A DNA stretch of 64,000 bases. It comes from Streptomyces nitrosporeus (lineage in GTDB: Bacteria; Actinomycetota; Actinomycetes; Streptomycetales; Streptomycetaceae). Of the stretch, positions 55,474 to 63,588 are shown piece after piece; within the stretch, counting starts at the first letter, position 1, and each line of letters starts with the position of its first letter. The notes below the pieces were generated by a model. The model was not told the origin of the DNA and searched no databases. It saw only the letters and a program-made list of their open reading frames with translations. A program made the translations under genes and the position numbers. The stretch spans positions 682,001 to 746,000 of the forward strand of contig NZ_CP023702.1 of assembly GCF_008704555.1 (NCBI RefSeq). Direction: 5' to 3'.

Positions 55474-56307
55474 TCAGCCAGGTGCCTCTATCCAGCCGTG
55501 GTGCGCCGCGTACCAGCCGAGCTGCATCCGGCTGTGCGCCCCCGCCCGGTCCATGAGGCTGCGCGCCCGGCGGAGCACCGTACGCCGGGCGACACCCAGA
55601 TGACGGGCGACCGCGTCATCGGTGAGCCCGCTGAGCAGGAGGGCCAGGAAGCGGACCTCCTCGTCGTTCAGCTCGCCCCTGCCGCCTCCGCCGAAGCGTC
55701 CTTTCGGGTCGAAGGGCACACTCTCCGCCCAGACCCGCTCGAACAGCTCGATCAGCCCGTCCAGCAGGGGCCCCCGGCCGACGGCCACGGCCTCCCCGGG
55801 CCGGAGCGGATCGCCGGTGAAGGCGCAGAGAACGGCCTGTTCACGGTCGACGATCATCATCTTCATCGGAAGCCGTGCGGTGACCCTCGCCTGCTCGCCG
55901 GCCTCCAGGCACTGGTCGATGCGTGTCATCGCCCCGGGGTACTCGACGGCTTCGCTGCCGTACACGGTCCGGTAAGCCACCCCCTCCGCCAGCTGGCCGA
56001 GTTGGGTGCTGTTGTCCACGGACAGATAGGGCGGGGCATCGAAGTACAGGACCTCGTGGCGCGCCCGGATCTGCACATCCAGCGGTGATTCGGTGGGCCC
56101 GGCCGGCTGCGCCGCCGCACCCGGGGGGCCGGCGAGCACCCGTGGGAGAGGAGCGCCCACCCGCACCGGCGCGGCCTGCCGGACGGCTCCCCCACGCATC
56201 CGGTCCGGCCCCCCGTACCCGTTCCCGTCCCTGAACCCCTGCCCCTGCCCCTGCCCCTGCCCCCCGCAGGCTCTCGCTTCCCCGTCCGTCAGCTCCATCG
56301 CTTCCAC
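55474..56307 (-). CDS. LuxR-type HTH regulator
   Basis: 277 aa (the start could also be the Met three codons later). The first 40 residues are low-complexity, with GQGQGQGQG encoded by CCCTGC repeats. The middle (about 75-205) lacks a recognisable receiver or ATPase domain. The C-terminus (about 215-265) is a LuxR/GerE-type HTH: LNDEEVRFLALLLSGLTDDAVARHLGVARRTVLRRARSLMDRAGAHSRMQLG. It fits the Streptomyces family of regulators with a phospholipase D-like or TrmB-like sensor. Target unknown. Confidence 0.75.
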   Translation of the reverse strand: MEAMELTDGEARACGGQGQGQGQGFRDGNGYGGPDRMRGGAVRQAAPVRVGAPLPRVLAGPPGAAAQPAGPTESPLDVQIRARHEVLYFDAPPYLSVDNSTQLGQLAEGVAYRTVYGSEAVEYPGAMTRIDQCLEAGEQARVTARLPMKMMIVDREQAVLCAFTGDPLRPGEAVAVGRGPLLDGLIELFERVWAESVPFDPKGRFGGGGRGELNDEEVRFLALLLSGLTDDAVARHLGVARRTVLRRARSLMDRAGAHSRMQLGWYAAHHGWIEAPG

Positions 56308-56502
56308 GCCCGCACCCCACTCTTTCCCGCACGGCCGCGCGCGTCCGCGCCCCGGTGCTCCCCGGATACCGTGATGATCCCGGGTACCTACCCGGATGCA
56401 GGCAGCACCTACTCCCGGAGAACCGGTGCCCGGCGTCCGGGCCGGTCAGGACCCCGGTCTCCGCGACCGCCATGGGCGTCTCGTCCCCGGGACCGTCAAC
56501 GG

Positions 56503-56646
56503 CCGGACGGGACATACCGGTACGACCTGCTCGGCCGCCGCACCGGCCGCATCGCACCCGGCGGCGCGACCGGTACCTGGGCCTACGACGCCGCAGGGCG
56601 GCACACCTCCCTCACCGCCTCCGGCCGCACCCTCGCCCATTGGCAG
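56503..56646 (+). pseudogene. Relic of an RHS/YD-repeat protein
   Basis: About 48 codons read PDGTYRYDLLGRRTGRIAPGG, then GTWAYDAAGRHTSLT and LAHWQ, two unmistakable YD repeats of RHS-type secreted or polymorphic-toxin proteins. No start, no flanking RHS core and no toxin tip are found. It sits between the LuxR and MFS genes and is a decayed fragment. Confidence 0.65.
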
Positions 56647-56706
56647 ACGCCCAGGCGCTGCCCGGGCGGGGCAGAACCGTACCGTCAGGAGCGGCCGAAG
56701 TGGCGG

Positions 56707-58188
56707 CTACGTGCGGTTCCCGTGGTCGGCCGCAGGTTCTCCGGCGTCGAGCGCACCTTCCGGGTGGTGGTTCTTCCCGGGCAGGGCGGCCACGAGGACG
56801 GCGCCGAGCGCGAGGAGGGCGGCAGCGGCGGTGAGCGCGTGGGAGAAGCCTTCCGTCGCGGCGTGCTGGAGGCCGGCTTGTGCGGCCAGGGCGTCGCTGC
56901 GGCGCGTGGCCAGAGCGACGAGCACCGCCACCCCCACGGCGCCTCCGACCTGTTGGACGGAGCTCAGGACCGCCGAGCCGAGCCCGGCGTTCTCCTCGGT
57001 GGTGCCCGTGAGTGCCGCGACGGTCAGGGCCGGCAGGCTCAGCCCGCACCCGAGGCTCGTGACGAGCATGCCGGGCAGTACCCCGGAAGCGTATTCGTCG
57101 CTCGGTGCCACGCCGGACAGCAGCAGCAGCCCGGCCGCACTGATCAAGAACGAGATGACGAGGGCCGGTCGCACGCCGAGCCTGATCACTGCTCGGGAGG
57201 AGAGCCACATGCCCGAGAGGATGCCGGCACCGTAGGGCAGGTAGGCGAGGCCGGCTGTGAGGGGGCGGTAGCCCAGGACGGTCTGCAGGTGCACCATCAG
57301 CAGGAAGGCCATCGCGTACACGGCGGCGGAGAACAGCAGGGTCGCCCCGTTGGCAACCGCACGGAACCGGAAGGACAGGAACGGTAACGGCAGCAGCGGC
57401 TCGGCGGTTCGTGCCTCGACCACGACGAAGGCGACGGCCAGGAGCACGGCGAGAACCAGGGGCCCCACGGCGGCGGTGTCCCCCCAGCCCGACTCACCGG
57501 TCCGGAGCAGTCCGTAGACCAGGGACACCAGGGCGCCGGTGCCCAGCGCCGCACCGGGTACGTCAAGGCGTACCGCGTGTTCGGCCCGGCTCTCGGGGAC
57601 CAGGCGCGGGAGCAGCACGACGGCCGCGAAGGCCACCGGCAGGTTGATCAGGAAGATCCAGCGCCAGGACGCGAGGCCGGTCAGCGCGCCGGAGATCACC
57701 AGGCCCATCGTGCCGCCCAGAGCCGCGATACCGCCCCAGATGCCGAATGCCCTGGCGCGCTCCTCGGCGCCGGGGAACAGGAGCGTGATCAGTGCCAGCG
57801 CGGCCGGGCTGGCCATGGCCGCGCCCGCGCCCTGGACGAACCGCCCGGCCACGAGCTGCCAAGGTTCCTGCGCGAGCCCGCAGACCAGACTCGCCGCACC
57901 GAACAGCGCCACACCGGTCAGGAAGACGCGTCTGCGGCCCAGCAGGTCGGCCATGCGACCGAACAGCAGCAACAGCCCGCCGAAGGCGAGGAAGTAGGCG
58001 TTGACGACCCAGGCCAGGCTCGCGGTACTGAAGCCGAGGTCATCGCGCATGCCGGGGAGCGCCACACTCACCACGTTGTCGTCCAGGACGAGCATGAACT
58101 GCACGAAACACAGCACCACCAGAGCCGGCCCGCGGCGCCCGGCCGGCTTGGCACCGGCCGTGGTCGATACCGGCGTCATGCTGAGCAT
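56707..58188 (-). CDS. MFS multidrug transporter, DHA2-like
   Basis: 493 aa; start at 58188 with GAGG upstream (58179 is an alternative). About 14 hydrophobic segments are visible. Motif A-like GRMADLLGRRRVFL (after TM2), DDNVVSVALPGMRDDLGFS at TM1, GRFVQGAGAAMASPAALAL at TM4, and a short charged C-terminal tail. DHA2 family members are proton-drug antiporters such as those for antibiotics. It is transcribed divergently from an AraC regulator 149 bp away, a typical regulator-exporter pair. Confidence 0.87.
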   Translation of the reverse strand: MLSMTPVSTTAGAKPAGRRGPALVVLCFVQFMLVLDDNVVSVALPGMRDDLGFSTASLAWVVNAYFLAFGGLLLLFGRMADLLGRRRVFLTGVALFGAASLVCGLAQEPWQLVAGRFVQGAGAAMASPAALALITLLFPGAEERARAFGIWGGIAALGGTMGLVISGALTGLASWRWIFLINLPVAFAAVVLLPRLVPESRAEHAVRLDVPGAALGTGALVSLVYGLLRTGESGWGDTAAVGPLVLAVLLAVAFVVVEARTAEPLLPLPFLSFRFRAVANGATLLFSAAVYAMAFLLMVHLQTVLGYRPLTAGLAYLPYGAGILSGMWLSSRAVIRLGVRPALVISFLISAAGLLLLSGVAPSDEYASGVLPGMLVTSLGCGLSLPALTVAALTGTTEENAGLGSAVLSSVQQVGGAVGVAVLVALATRRSDALAAQAGLQHAATEGFSHALTAAAALLALGAVLVAALPGKNHHPEGALDAGEPAADHGNRT

Positions 58189-58337
58189 CCTGTCCTCGTA
58201 GGCGGCTCGTTCACACTGCGGCAGCGCCCGTGGCGCGGATGACTGATTCGCATAAGGCGACGCTATGTACCCGCCGCGCGGGCCGCGATGCGCTACAGGG
58301 CCACGTCGTATCGCGTTGAGGACATACGCTGGGAGGC

Positions 58338-59117
58338 ATGACCGACGCCGTCGTGGGGGCCGTTCCGGCAGGGGTGGGCGCCATCGTCGTCGGGAACTTT
58401 CCGCTGGCGTCCGGGCAGTGGTTCGTCCCGCACAGCCATCCGCAGCACCAGTTGGCCTGGGCGCGGCGCGGGGTGCTCGGCGTCGCCGTCGGCGATGCCT
58501 ACTGGGTCCTGCCCCGGACACGGGCGTTGTGGCTGCCCGCGGGGGTCGTCCACCGGACCGGTGCGACCCGCGACGCGGTGCTGTGCAGCCTCTACTTCGA
58601 ACCGGACAGATGTGATCAGGACTGGTCGGAACCCACGCCGGTCGGCGTCGACGGGCTGCTGGCCCACCTGATCACCTACCTCAGCCGCGAGAACCTCCAC
58701 GACGACGCGCGTCTACGGGCCGAGGCGGTCGTCCTGGACCTGCTGCTCCCCCTGCCGGCCACGCCCATCGAGGTACCGAACCCCGCCGACGACCGCGTAC
58801 GCGCCGTGGCCGACGCGCTGCTCGCCAACCCCGCAGACCCCCGGAGTCTCGAAGCGCACGCACGGGCCGTCGGGGTGAGCCGACGCACTCTGACCCGGCT
58901 GTTCGTCCACGACACCGGCGTGAACTTCGACCGCTGGCGCACCCGTGTACGCCTGCGTGCCGCCCTGCCCCTCCTTGCTGAAGGCCAGCCCGTCTCCCGG
59001 GTCGCGCACACCGTGGGATACGCGACACCGAGCGCCTTCCTCGCAGCGTTCCGGCGGACCGTCGGCACCTCCCCGGGGCGTTACCTCAGTGGCGACGCTT
59101 CGGATGGGTCCGTGTGA
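58338..59117 (+). CDS. AraC-family regulator of the divergent MFS gene
   Basis: 259 aa; the ATG at 58338 has GGGAGG directly upstream. An N-terminal cupin-like sensor has PHSHPQHQLAWARRGVLGVAVGD (about 31-53). The C-terminal double HTH (about 160-255) reads LEAHARAVGVSRRTLTRLFVHDTG and VSRVAHTVGYATPSAFLAAFRRTVGTSPGRYL. It probably senses the MFS substrate and activates or represses the exporter gene from the shared 149-bp region. Confidence 0.88.
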   Translation: MTDAVVGAVPAGVGAIVVGNFPLASGQWFVPHSHPQHQLAWARRGVLGVAVGDAYWVLPRTRALWLPAGVVHRTGATRDAVLCSLYFEPDRCDQDWSEPTPVGVDGLLAHLITYLSRENLHDDARLRAEAVVLDLLLPLPATPIEVPNPADDRVRAVADALLANPADPRSLEAHARAVGVSRRTLTRLFVHDTGVNFDRWRTRVRLRAALPLLAEGQPVSRVAHTVGYATPSAFLAAFRRTVGTSPGRYLSGDASDGSV

Positions 59118-59365
59118 ACGCTGCAACGCCCGGCAGCGGGGGCACGGTGTGCTCCCGCTGGGCGGCAGTTGATTCCTCGCAGAGGTAGGGACCGCGTACC
59201 TCGGAGACCGGGGAGGAACCGGGGCGTGCCCACCGTATGACGGCCGAAGTGGTCTGCGGAGCAGGTGCCACCGCCTCGTTCCGGGCGGGCTTCGCGGGAT
59301 GCCCGGCAGGGACGATAAAGGCGGCGTATGCTCGGAATTGTAGTGCCATATCGGAAAGCGCGGCT

Positions 59366-59397
59366 CCGGCCCCGCCCCGAGAGGCCAGCGGGGCCGG
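59366..59397. terminator. Hairpin between araC-like and propeller genes
   Basis: 10-bp stem CCGGCCCCGC (59366-59375) with GCGGGGCCGG (59388-59397) and a 12-nt loop. It ends only 19 bp before the propeller start, so it is either a late terminator or a leader hairpin. The rest of the 299-bp gap has a GTATGCT -10-like element near 59326 but no gene. Confidence 0.4.
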
Positions 59398-59416
59398 GGG
59401 ACCGGGAGGAATGGTC

Positions 59417-60577
59417 ATGTCTGATCACTCGGGCAACAGCGAGGCACCGATCCACGCGGAAGAACCTCCGGCAGCACCCCCGGTACCCCCGGTAGTGCGT
59501 TCGCGGCGGGAGTTGGCCGAGCGCGGGGTGTCCTTCCCCGCTGCCGACGTCGCGCCCACCGTCCTCCCCATCACCTCCAGCGGCGCCACCTACCAGATGG
59601 CGCAGGCCCTGGCCTGGCTGGACGACCAGCACTTCGCGGTGGGCCGGTGGGACGGTTCACTGAGCATCTTCACGTACACCGGGACCGAGCCGTTCGCCGG
59701 GCCGCTCATCAGCAAAGCCGCGACGACCCCTTCCTTCCAGGGCGTACGCACGATCGTCCCCGTCGCGGGCAGGGCGTTCGTCACCTCCAACGACGACCGC
59801 TCCCTCTCGGTGTGGTCCGCCCACGAGGGTTCCTGGGCCGATCTCCGGCTGCGGGGGACCTTCACCTACGCACCCGCGCTCGGGGTCGCCACCGGCGGGC
59901 GCGCGGTCGCCGCCGCGGGCGGGACGGTGGTCATGGGGCACACGAGCGGGTTCCTGTCCGTCTGGAAGTACCAGGCCCAGCCGCCCCGGCTCTCTTTCGT
60001 ACGTTCCGTCGACATCCGGAACCCGCAGCCGGTCAACCCCTGGGGGCTGCACGATGTGCACGCGGTCGAGGCGTTGAGCACGTCGGCGACGGCCGCCCGG
60101 GTCGTCACGGGCTCGGAGGACGGCTACGTCTGCGTGGTGGAGGTGCCGTCGGGCGATGTCCTTTCCCGGACGGTGTACAACCCCGGCGCCCAGCGCGGCA
60201 TCAACGATCTCAACGTGCGGGGCGACTCGGTCCTCGTCGCGAACTGCTCGGTGGGCCCTGCGGACCACAACCTCTGGTACTTCACCGTCGACCGGAGCAC
60301 CTGGGGAGTCACTCTCAAGGACAAGGCGAACCTGATCGCCGACAGCCAGAGGCCGCAGGTGTTCAACTTCAACACCGTCTGGGGGGAGTACTCCGGCGGA
60401 CCGTGCTGGTTCGCCTCCACCGAGGAAGGCGCCCTCTGGATGGGCACCGCGGACGCTCAGCTGAACGTCATCGGCTACCAGGAGGTCACCAGCCCGCTCG
60501 GGTCCGCCCTGGGCTGGAACGACGGTCCCGGCCGGCTGGCGATGGTCGCGTACGACCTCTACGAATTCAACACCTGA
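59417..60577 (+). CDS. WD40-like beta-propeller protein of unknown function
   Basis: 386 aa. ATG 59417 is preferred over ATG 59411 because GGAGGA is then 6 bp away. After a Pro/Glu-rich N-terminus of about 45 residues, repeated beta-blade patterns follow: WLDDQHFAVGRWDGSLSIFTY, GRAFVTSNDDRSLSVWS, GTVVMGHTSGFLSVWKY, ARVVTGSEDGYVCVVEV, GDSVLVANCSVGPADHNLWYF. About six or seven blades are visible, ending in NT. There is no signal peptide or membrane segment, so it is cytoplasmic or exported by an unknown route. It is convergent with a group of three small proteins. Confidence 0.75.
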   Translation: MSDHSGNSEAPIHAEEPPAAPPVPPVVRSRRELAERGVSFPAADVAPTVLPITSSGATYQMAQALAWLDDQHFAVGRWDGSLSIFTYTGTEPFAGPLISKAATTPSFQGVRTIVPVAGRAFVTSNDDRSLSVWSAHEGSWADLRLRGTFTYAPALGVATGGRAVAAAGGTVVMGHTSGFLSVWKYQAQPPRLSFVRSVDIRNPQPVNPWGLHDVHAVEALSTSATAARVVTGSEDGYVCVVEVPSGDVLSRTVYNPGAQRGINDLNVRGDSVLVANCSVGPADHNLWYFTVDRSTWGVTLKDKANLIADSQRPQVFNFNTVWGEYSGGPCWFASTEEGALWMGTADAQLNVIGYQEVTSPLGSALGWNDGPGRLAMVAYDLYEFNT

Positions 60578-60634
60578 GCCCGGGGGCGCCCGGGGTCTCG
60601 GCGGAACCGGGCTCCCTTCCGGACATGACAGGCG

Positions 60635-60934
60635 TTACACCTCCTGGAAGACGTCGATGTCCCCCAGGACCGTGATGGTCACGATCACGTCCAGGGGCGT
60701 CTCCCAGTCGACGTGGAGAAGGAACTCCACACCGCCGGTTCCGCCCTCGGGACCGTGCGGGCCGATGTTGGTCACATAGACGTTCGCAGCGCCCAGAAGC
60801 GGGCGGCAGTTGGCGACGCTGAATTCGGCTGCGGTGATCACCACTGCCGAATTCGCCTTGATGGGAGCCCAGTTGTGGTTCTTGCGGATCGTGCCTTTCT
60901 GTCCCCGGTACAGCAGACGAACAGACTGAGCCAT
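60635..60934 (-). CDS. Small beta-rich protein (99 aa), unknown function
   Basis: The ATG at 60934 has GGGAGATC upstream. The protein has a basic N-terminus (RLLYRGQKGTIRKNHNW), then alternating hydrophobic residues and Gly-rich turns (VYVTNIGPHGPEGGTGGVEF, VIVTITVLGD), suggesting a compact beta-sandwich. A single Cys lies in VANCRPLL. There is no signal peptide. No family recognised. It is third in a minus-strand group with the 96-aa and 82-aa proteins and faces the WD40-like gene. Confidence 0.6.
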   Translation of the reverse strand: MAQSVRLLYRGQKGTIRKNHNWAPIKANSAVVITAAEFSVANCRPLLGAANVYVTNIGPHGPEGGTGGVEFLLHVDWETPLDVIVTITVLGDIDVFQEV

Positions 60935-61140
60935 GGCGATCTCCCGGTATGCCGATCGAACGGGCGGTGACGTCACGGCGAGAGCCGTGAATCGAGACGA
61001 AACGGTGGGCCGGCACGCGGTCATGGGCCGACGGGAAGGCACCGGCCGGCACACGGTCCTCACCGACGGGGGGCGCGGTCGGCGGGGTCCGGATCCGGTG
61101 TCCGCGCGGCCGGGCCGGTGACGGGCCCGCGTACCGCCTG

Positions 61141-61389
61141 TCAGCCCTGGTGGCCCTGGTGGCTCTGGTGGCCCTGCTCCAGCGGCACCAGGCTCCGGGA
61201 CTCCATGTCCACCCTGTGCGTGAGCGGAAGGGCTTTGGCCTCGTCTTCCGAAATCACGGCCTCCACCACCCCGTGGGACTCCTTGGACACCAGCGGGATC
61301 ACCTTGTCGCGGACGGATTCCTCAGGCTTCCCCACGGCGTAGATCCGCCCCTTCTCGTCATGCCATACGAACGACGTCGCGTCCTGCAT
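61141..61389 (-). CDS. Small charged protein with Gln/His/Gly tail (82 aa)
   Basis: The ATG at 61389 follows AAGGCAGGTGA at a loose spacing. The body is charged and probably alpha/beta (FVWHDEKGRIYAVGKPEESVRDK, VVEAVISEDEAKALP). It ends with GHQSHQGHQG, encoded by a short GCCCTGGTG/GCTCTGGTG repeat. No family recognised. It lies 16 bp after the 96-aa gene on the same strand, so co-transcription is likely. Confidence 0.5.
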   Translation of the reverse strand: MQDATSFVWHDEKGRIYAVGKPEESVRDKVIPLVSKESHGVVEAVISEDEAKALPLTHRVDMESRSLVPLEQGHQSHQGHQG

Positions 61390-61405
61390 GTTCTGTCACC
61401 TGCCT

Positions 61406-61696
61406 TCAGCTCTGCCTGAATCGGTGCAGTTTCACACTGATGAATGGTTGCGGTCCGACCGAGTTGTTCTTCACCCAGACGGTCCGGCCGATCGTTCCGT
61501 CCGGCGGGTGCGGCCCCGTGACGCCCAGTGTCATCTGGGCCTTCACGTCCACCGCCGCCGGTGGCACATTGCTACGGAGGCGGCAGGTGATGCTGTAGTT
61601 CACATACTCTTCCTCGCCGTAACCGTGGAGCCAGACCCCGACTTCTTCGTCCCAGAAGAGCTGTTGCCACTGGAAGACCCGCGCGACATCACCCAT
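61406..61696 (-). CDS. Small beta-rich protein (96 aa), unknown function
   Basis: The ATG at 61696 has CAGGAG 7-12 bp upstream. Aromatic-rich N-terminus (VFQWQQLFWDEEVGVWLHGYGEEEYVNYSITC), then a beta-type second half with RTVWVKNNSVGPQPFISVKL. This end is loosely reminiscent of the 99-aa protein's VYVTNIGP segment, so the two may share a fold. An AT-rich TATAT promoter element lies at about 61740. First gene of the three-gene minus-strand group. Function unknown. Confidence 0.6.
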   Translation of the reverse strand: MGDVARVFQWQQLFWDEEVGVWLHGYGEEEYVNYSITCRLRSNVPPAAVDVKAQMTLGVTGPHPPDGTIGRTVWVKNNSVGPQPFISVKLHRFRQS

Positions 61697-62061
61697 TCAT
61701 CGCTCCTGACGGTGAGAGTGCCTGAGTTCACTTGGCCAGATATAACGCGCCTCACACCGGCCATGCGCAGCCGACGCCGGATTCCCCTGCATGGCCCAGC
61801 GGCCCGGCCCTTCCCGTGAAAGGGCCGCCCAAGGCTGTCCCGTGATCCCCGGCGGGCGTGCGACGGCAGTCACGGCACCTCGCGGCGCCGTCGGAACGTC
61901 CGCAGGCCGCAGGCCGTCGCCTGGCCGGCGGCCGTGAGGTCCTGGTGGCGGAAGAAGGCTTCCGGCGGGATCGGATCCGTCCGGCCGTGGCGGGTCGGGG
62001 CCGAACCGTCCGGCCGGTGCGCCGCGTCCGGCGCCGGTGCGCCCTCGTTCCCCGGCCCCGG

Positions 62062-62091
62062 GGTTCGCCTCCGCCCGGACGGAGGCGAACC
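62062..62091 (-). terminator. Hairpin terminator after the YVTN propeller gene
   Basis: Perfect 12-bp stem GGTTCGCCTCCG (62062-62073) with CGGAGGCGAACC (62080-62091) and a 6-nt loop, 84 bp beyond the stop codon. Confidence 0.65.
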
Positions 62092-62123
62092 GGAGTTCCG
62101 GCGGCGCACGGGATCACCGGGGA

Positions 62124-62169
62124 TGCGGGGTCGCCGAGTGTGCGGGGTCGCCGGGGTGCGGGGTCGCCG
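62124..62169. repeat. Three copies of a 13-bp direct repeat
   Basis: TGCGGGGTCGCCG occurs at 62124-62136, 62141-62153 and 62157-62169, just beyond the stop of the propeller gene. Confidence 0.7.
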
Positions 62170-62175
62170 CTCGGG

Positions 62176-63588
62176 TCAGGGGCAGGTGACGAGGATGACG
62201 GAGACGGCGTTGCAGGTGACGGTCGCGCTGTCGTCGGCGGGGTCGGGGTCGCTGGGGGCGGAGGCCGTGCGCAGGCCGGTGACCTTGACGGGGCCGAGGG
62301 TCAGCAGGTGGAGCGGGACGCGGAACGTCTTGCTCACACCGGAGTTGACGGCGATGGCTCCGTAGGAGCAGGTCACCGTGGTGCCGGCGGTGGTGCATCC
62401 GGCGGAGAGCCCGGTGGCGGAGGTGCCGGGCGGAAGTGTCGCCTTCAGCGTGGCCGAGGTGACGGCGGCAGGGCCTGTGTTGTGGGCCGTGAGGGTGTAG
62501 GTGAGGTAGGGCACCAGGAGGCCCAGGTTCGGCTGGGCGGTGAGGCCGACGGCGATGTCCGCCGCCGGCGGCGGCAGGGGGGCGAAGGCGATGCCGTACG
62601 GTTCGGCGAATCCGCTGATCGTGGCGGTGACGGCGTCGGTCGCGGTGTCGATCACCGAGACGGTGCCGTCGGTCTGGTTGGTCACGTAGACGTTCGCGCC
62701 GGACGGGGAGACCTCGGCCTTGGCAGGGCCCGCGCCGACCGGGACGGACGCGGTCACGGTGTTGCTCGCCGTGTCGATCACCTTCACGTCGCCACTGCCG
62801 GCGTCGGCGACGTAGGCCCGCGTGCCGCTCGGGCTGAACGCGACGCCGTTGGGGGCGGACCCGACCGCGATGGTGGCGCTGACCGTGTGGGTCGCGGTGT
62901 CGATCACCGAGACCGTGGTCCCCCCGTTGTTGGTGACGTAGACGGCCGCCCCCGAAGGGCTGACCGCGACCCCGGAGGGAGAACTCCCGACGGGGACGGT
63001 CGCGGTCACCGTGTCGGTCGCGGTGTCGATGACCGAGACCGTGGAGGTGGCGTTGTTCGTCACATAGGCGGTGGCTCCCGCCGGGTCCACCGCCACCCCG
63101 TTCGGGGCGCCTCCGACCGGGACCGTGGCACTGACCGTGTGGGTCGCGGTGTCGATCACCGAGACCGTGGAGTCCCCGATGTTCGTGACGTACGCGTCGG
63201 CCCCCGAGGGGGTGAGCGCCACCGTGAGGGGGCTGCTGCCGACGGGGACGGTCGTGGTGACGGTCTCGGTCGCCGTGTCGATGACCGAGACGGTGTTGTC
63301 GGCGAGGTTGGCGACGTAGGCGTACGTGCCGGCCGGGCTCACCGCTACGGTGGCGGGCTTGGCGCCGACGGTGATGCTGCCGGTGACGGTGTTCGTGCTC
63401 GTGTCGATGACCGAGACGGTGTTGCCCCCGAATTCGGCCACGTACGCCAGTGGGCCGGTCGCGGCGTGCGCGGGCTGAGCGAGCGCCACCACGCCCGTCA
63501 GCGTCAGGGCGCCGCCGGCCACGAGGGAGGTCAGCCGGCGTCCCCAGGCCGAAAGGGCCCGGCGCGGCCGGGAAGGTGCAGACGTCAA
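62176..63588 (-). CDS. Secreted seven-bladed YVTN beta-propeller with DUF11 domain
   Basis: 470 aa from TTG 63588, chosen because AAGGAGGAG lies 9-17 bp upstream; the in-frame GTG at 63615 has no ribosome site. A Tat/Sec-like signal peptide (about 1-42) ends AHA. Seven repeats of about 42 residues follow, each with YV[TA]N or YVA then VSVIDTATxTVxATVPVG: a complete seven-bladed propeller. A C-terminal DUF11 domain (about 345-465) has LTYTLTAHNTGPAAVTSATL and two Cys pairs. Such proteins are exported, often cell-wall associated, and may bind ligands or carbohydrates. Function is unknown. Confidence 0.8.
   Translation of the reverse strand: MTSAPSRPRRALSAWGRRLTSLVAGGALTLTGVVALAQPAHAATGPLAYVAEFGGNTVSVIDTSTNTVTGSITVGAKPATVAVSPAGTYAYVANLADNTVSVIDTATETVTTTVPVGSSPLTVALTPSGADAYVTNIGDSTVSVIDTATHTVSATVPVGGAPNGVAVDPAGATAYVTNNATSTVSVIDTATDTVTATVPVGSSPSGVAVSPSGAAVYVTNNGGTTVSVIDTATHTVSATIAVGSAPNGVAFSPSGTRAYVADAGSGDVKVIDTASNTVTASVPVGAGPAKAEVSPSGANVYVTNQTDGTVSVIDTATDAVTATISGFAEPYGIAFAPLPPPAADIAVGLTAQPNLGLLVPYLTYTLTAHNTGPAAVTSATLKATLPPGTSATGLSAGCTTAGTTVTCSYGAIAVNSGVSKTFRVPLHLLTLGPVKVTGLRTASAPSDPDPADDSATVTCNAVSVILVTCP
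62620..63470 (-). repeat. Seven 126-bp repeats within the propeller gene
   Basis: Each blade is encoded by a unit of about 126 bp whose GTGTCGATGACCGAGACGGT-like core recurs every 42 codons with few changes. This high DNA identity means blades can be duplicated or lost by recombination. Confidence 0.7.

Larger units (their letters stand above)
61697..62175. other. 479-bp spacer with promoter, hairpin and short repeats
   Basis: Left part: a minus-strand promoter with GTTATAT (about 61740-61746) for the 96-aa gene. Right part: a strong hairpin and a three-copy 13-bp direct repeat. Frames that stay open here are Arg/Pro-rich with no recognisable product. Confidence 0.5.

Noticed and set aside
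62124..63470. Regular repeats that might be read as a CRISPR array
   Set aside because: The 13-bp copies are too short and too close together, and the 126-bp units are in-frame propeller blades. No cas genes are present.
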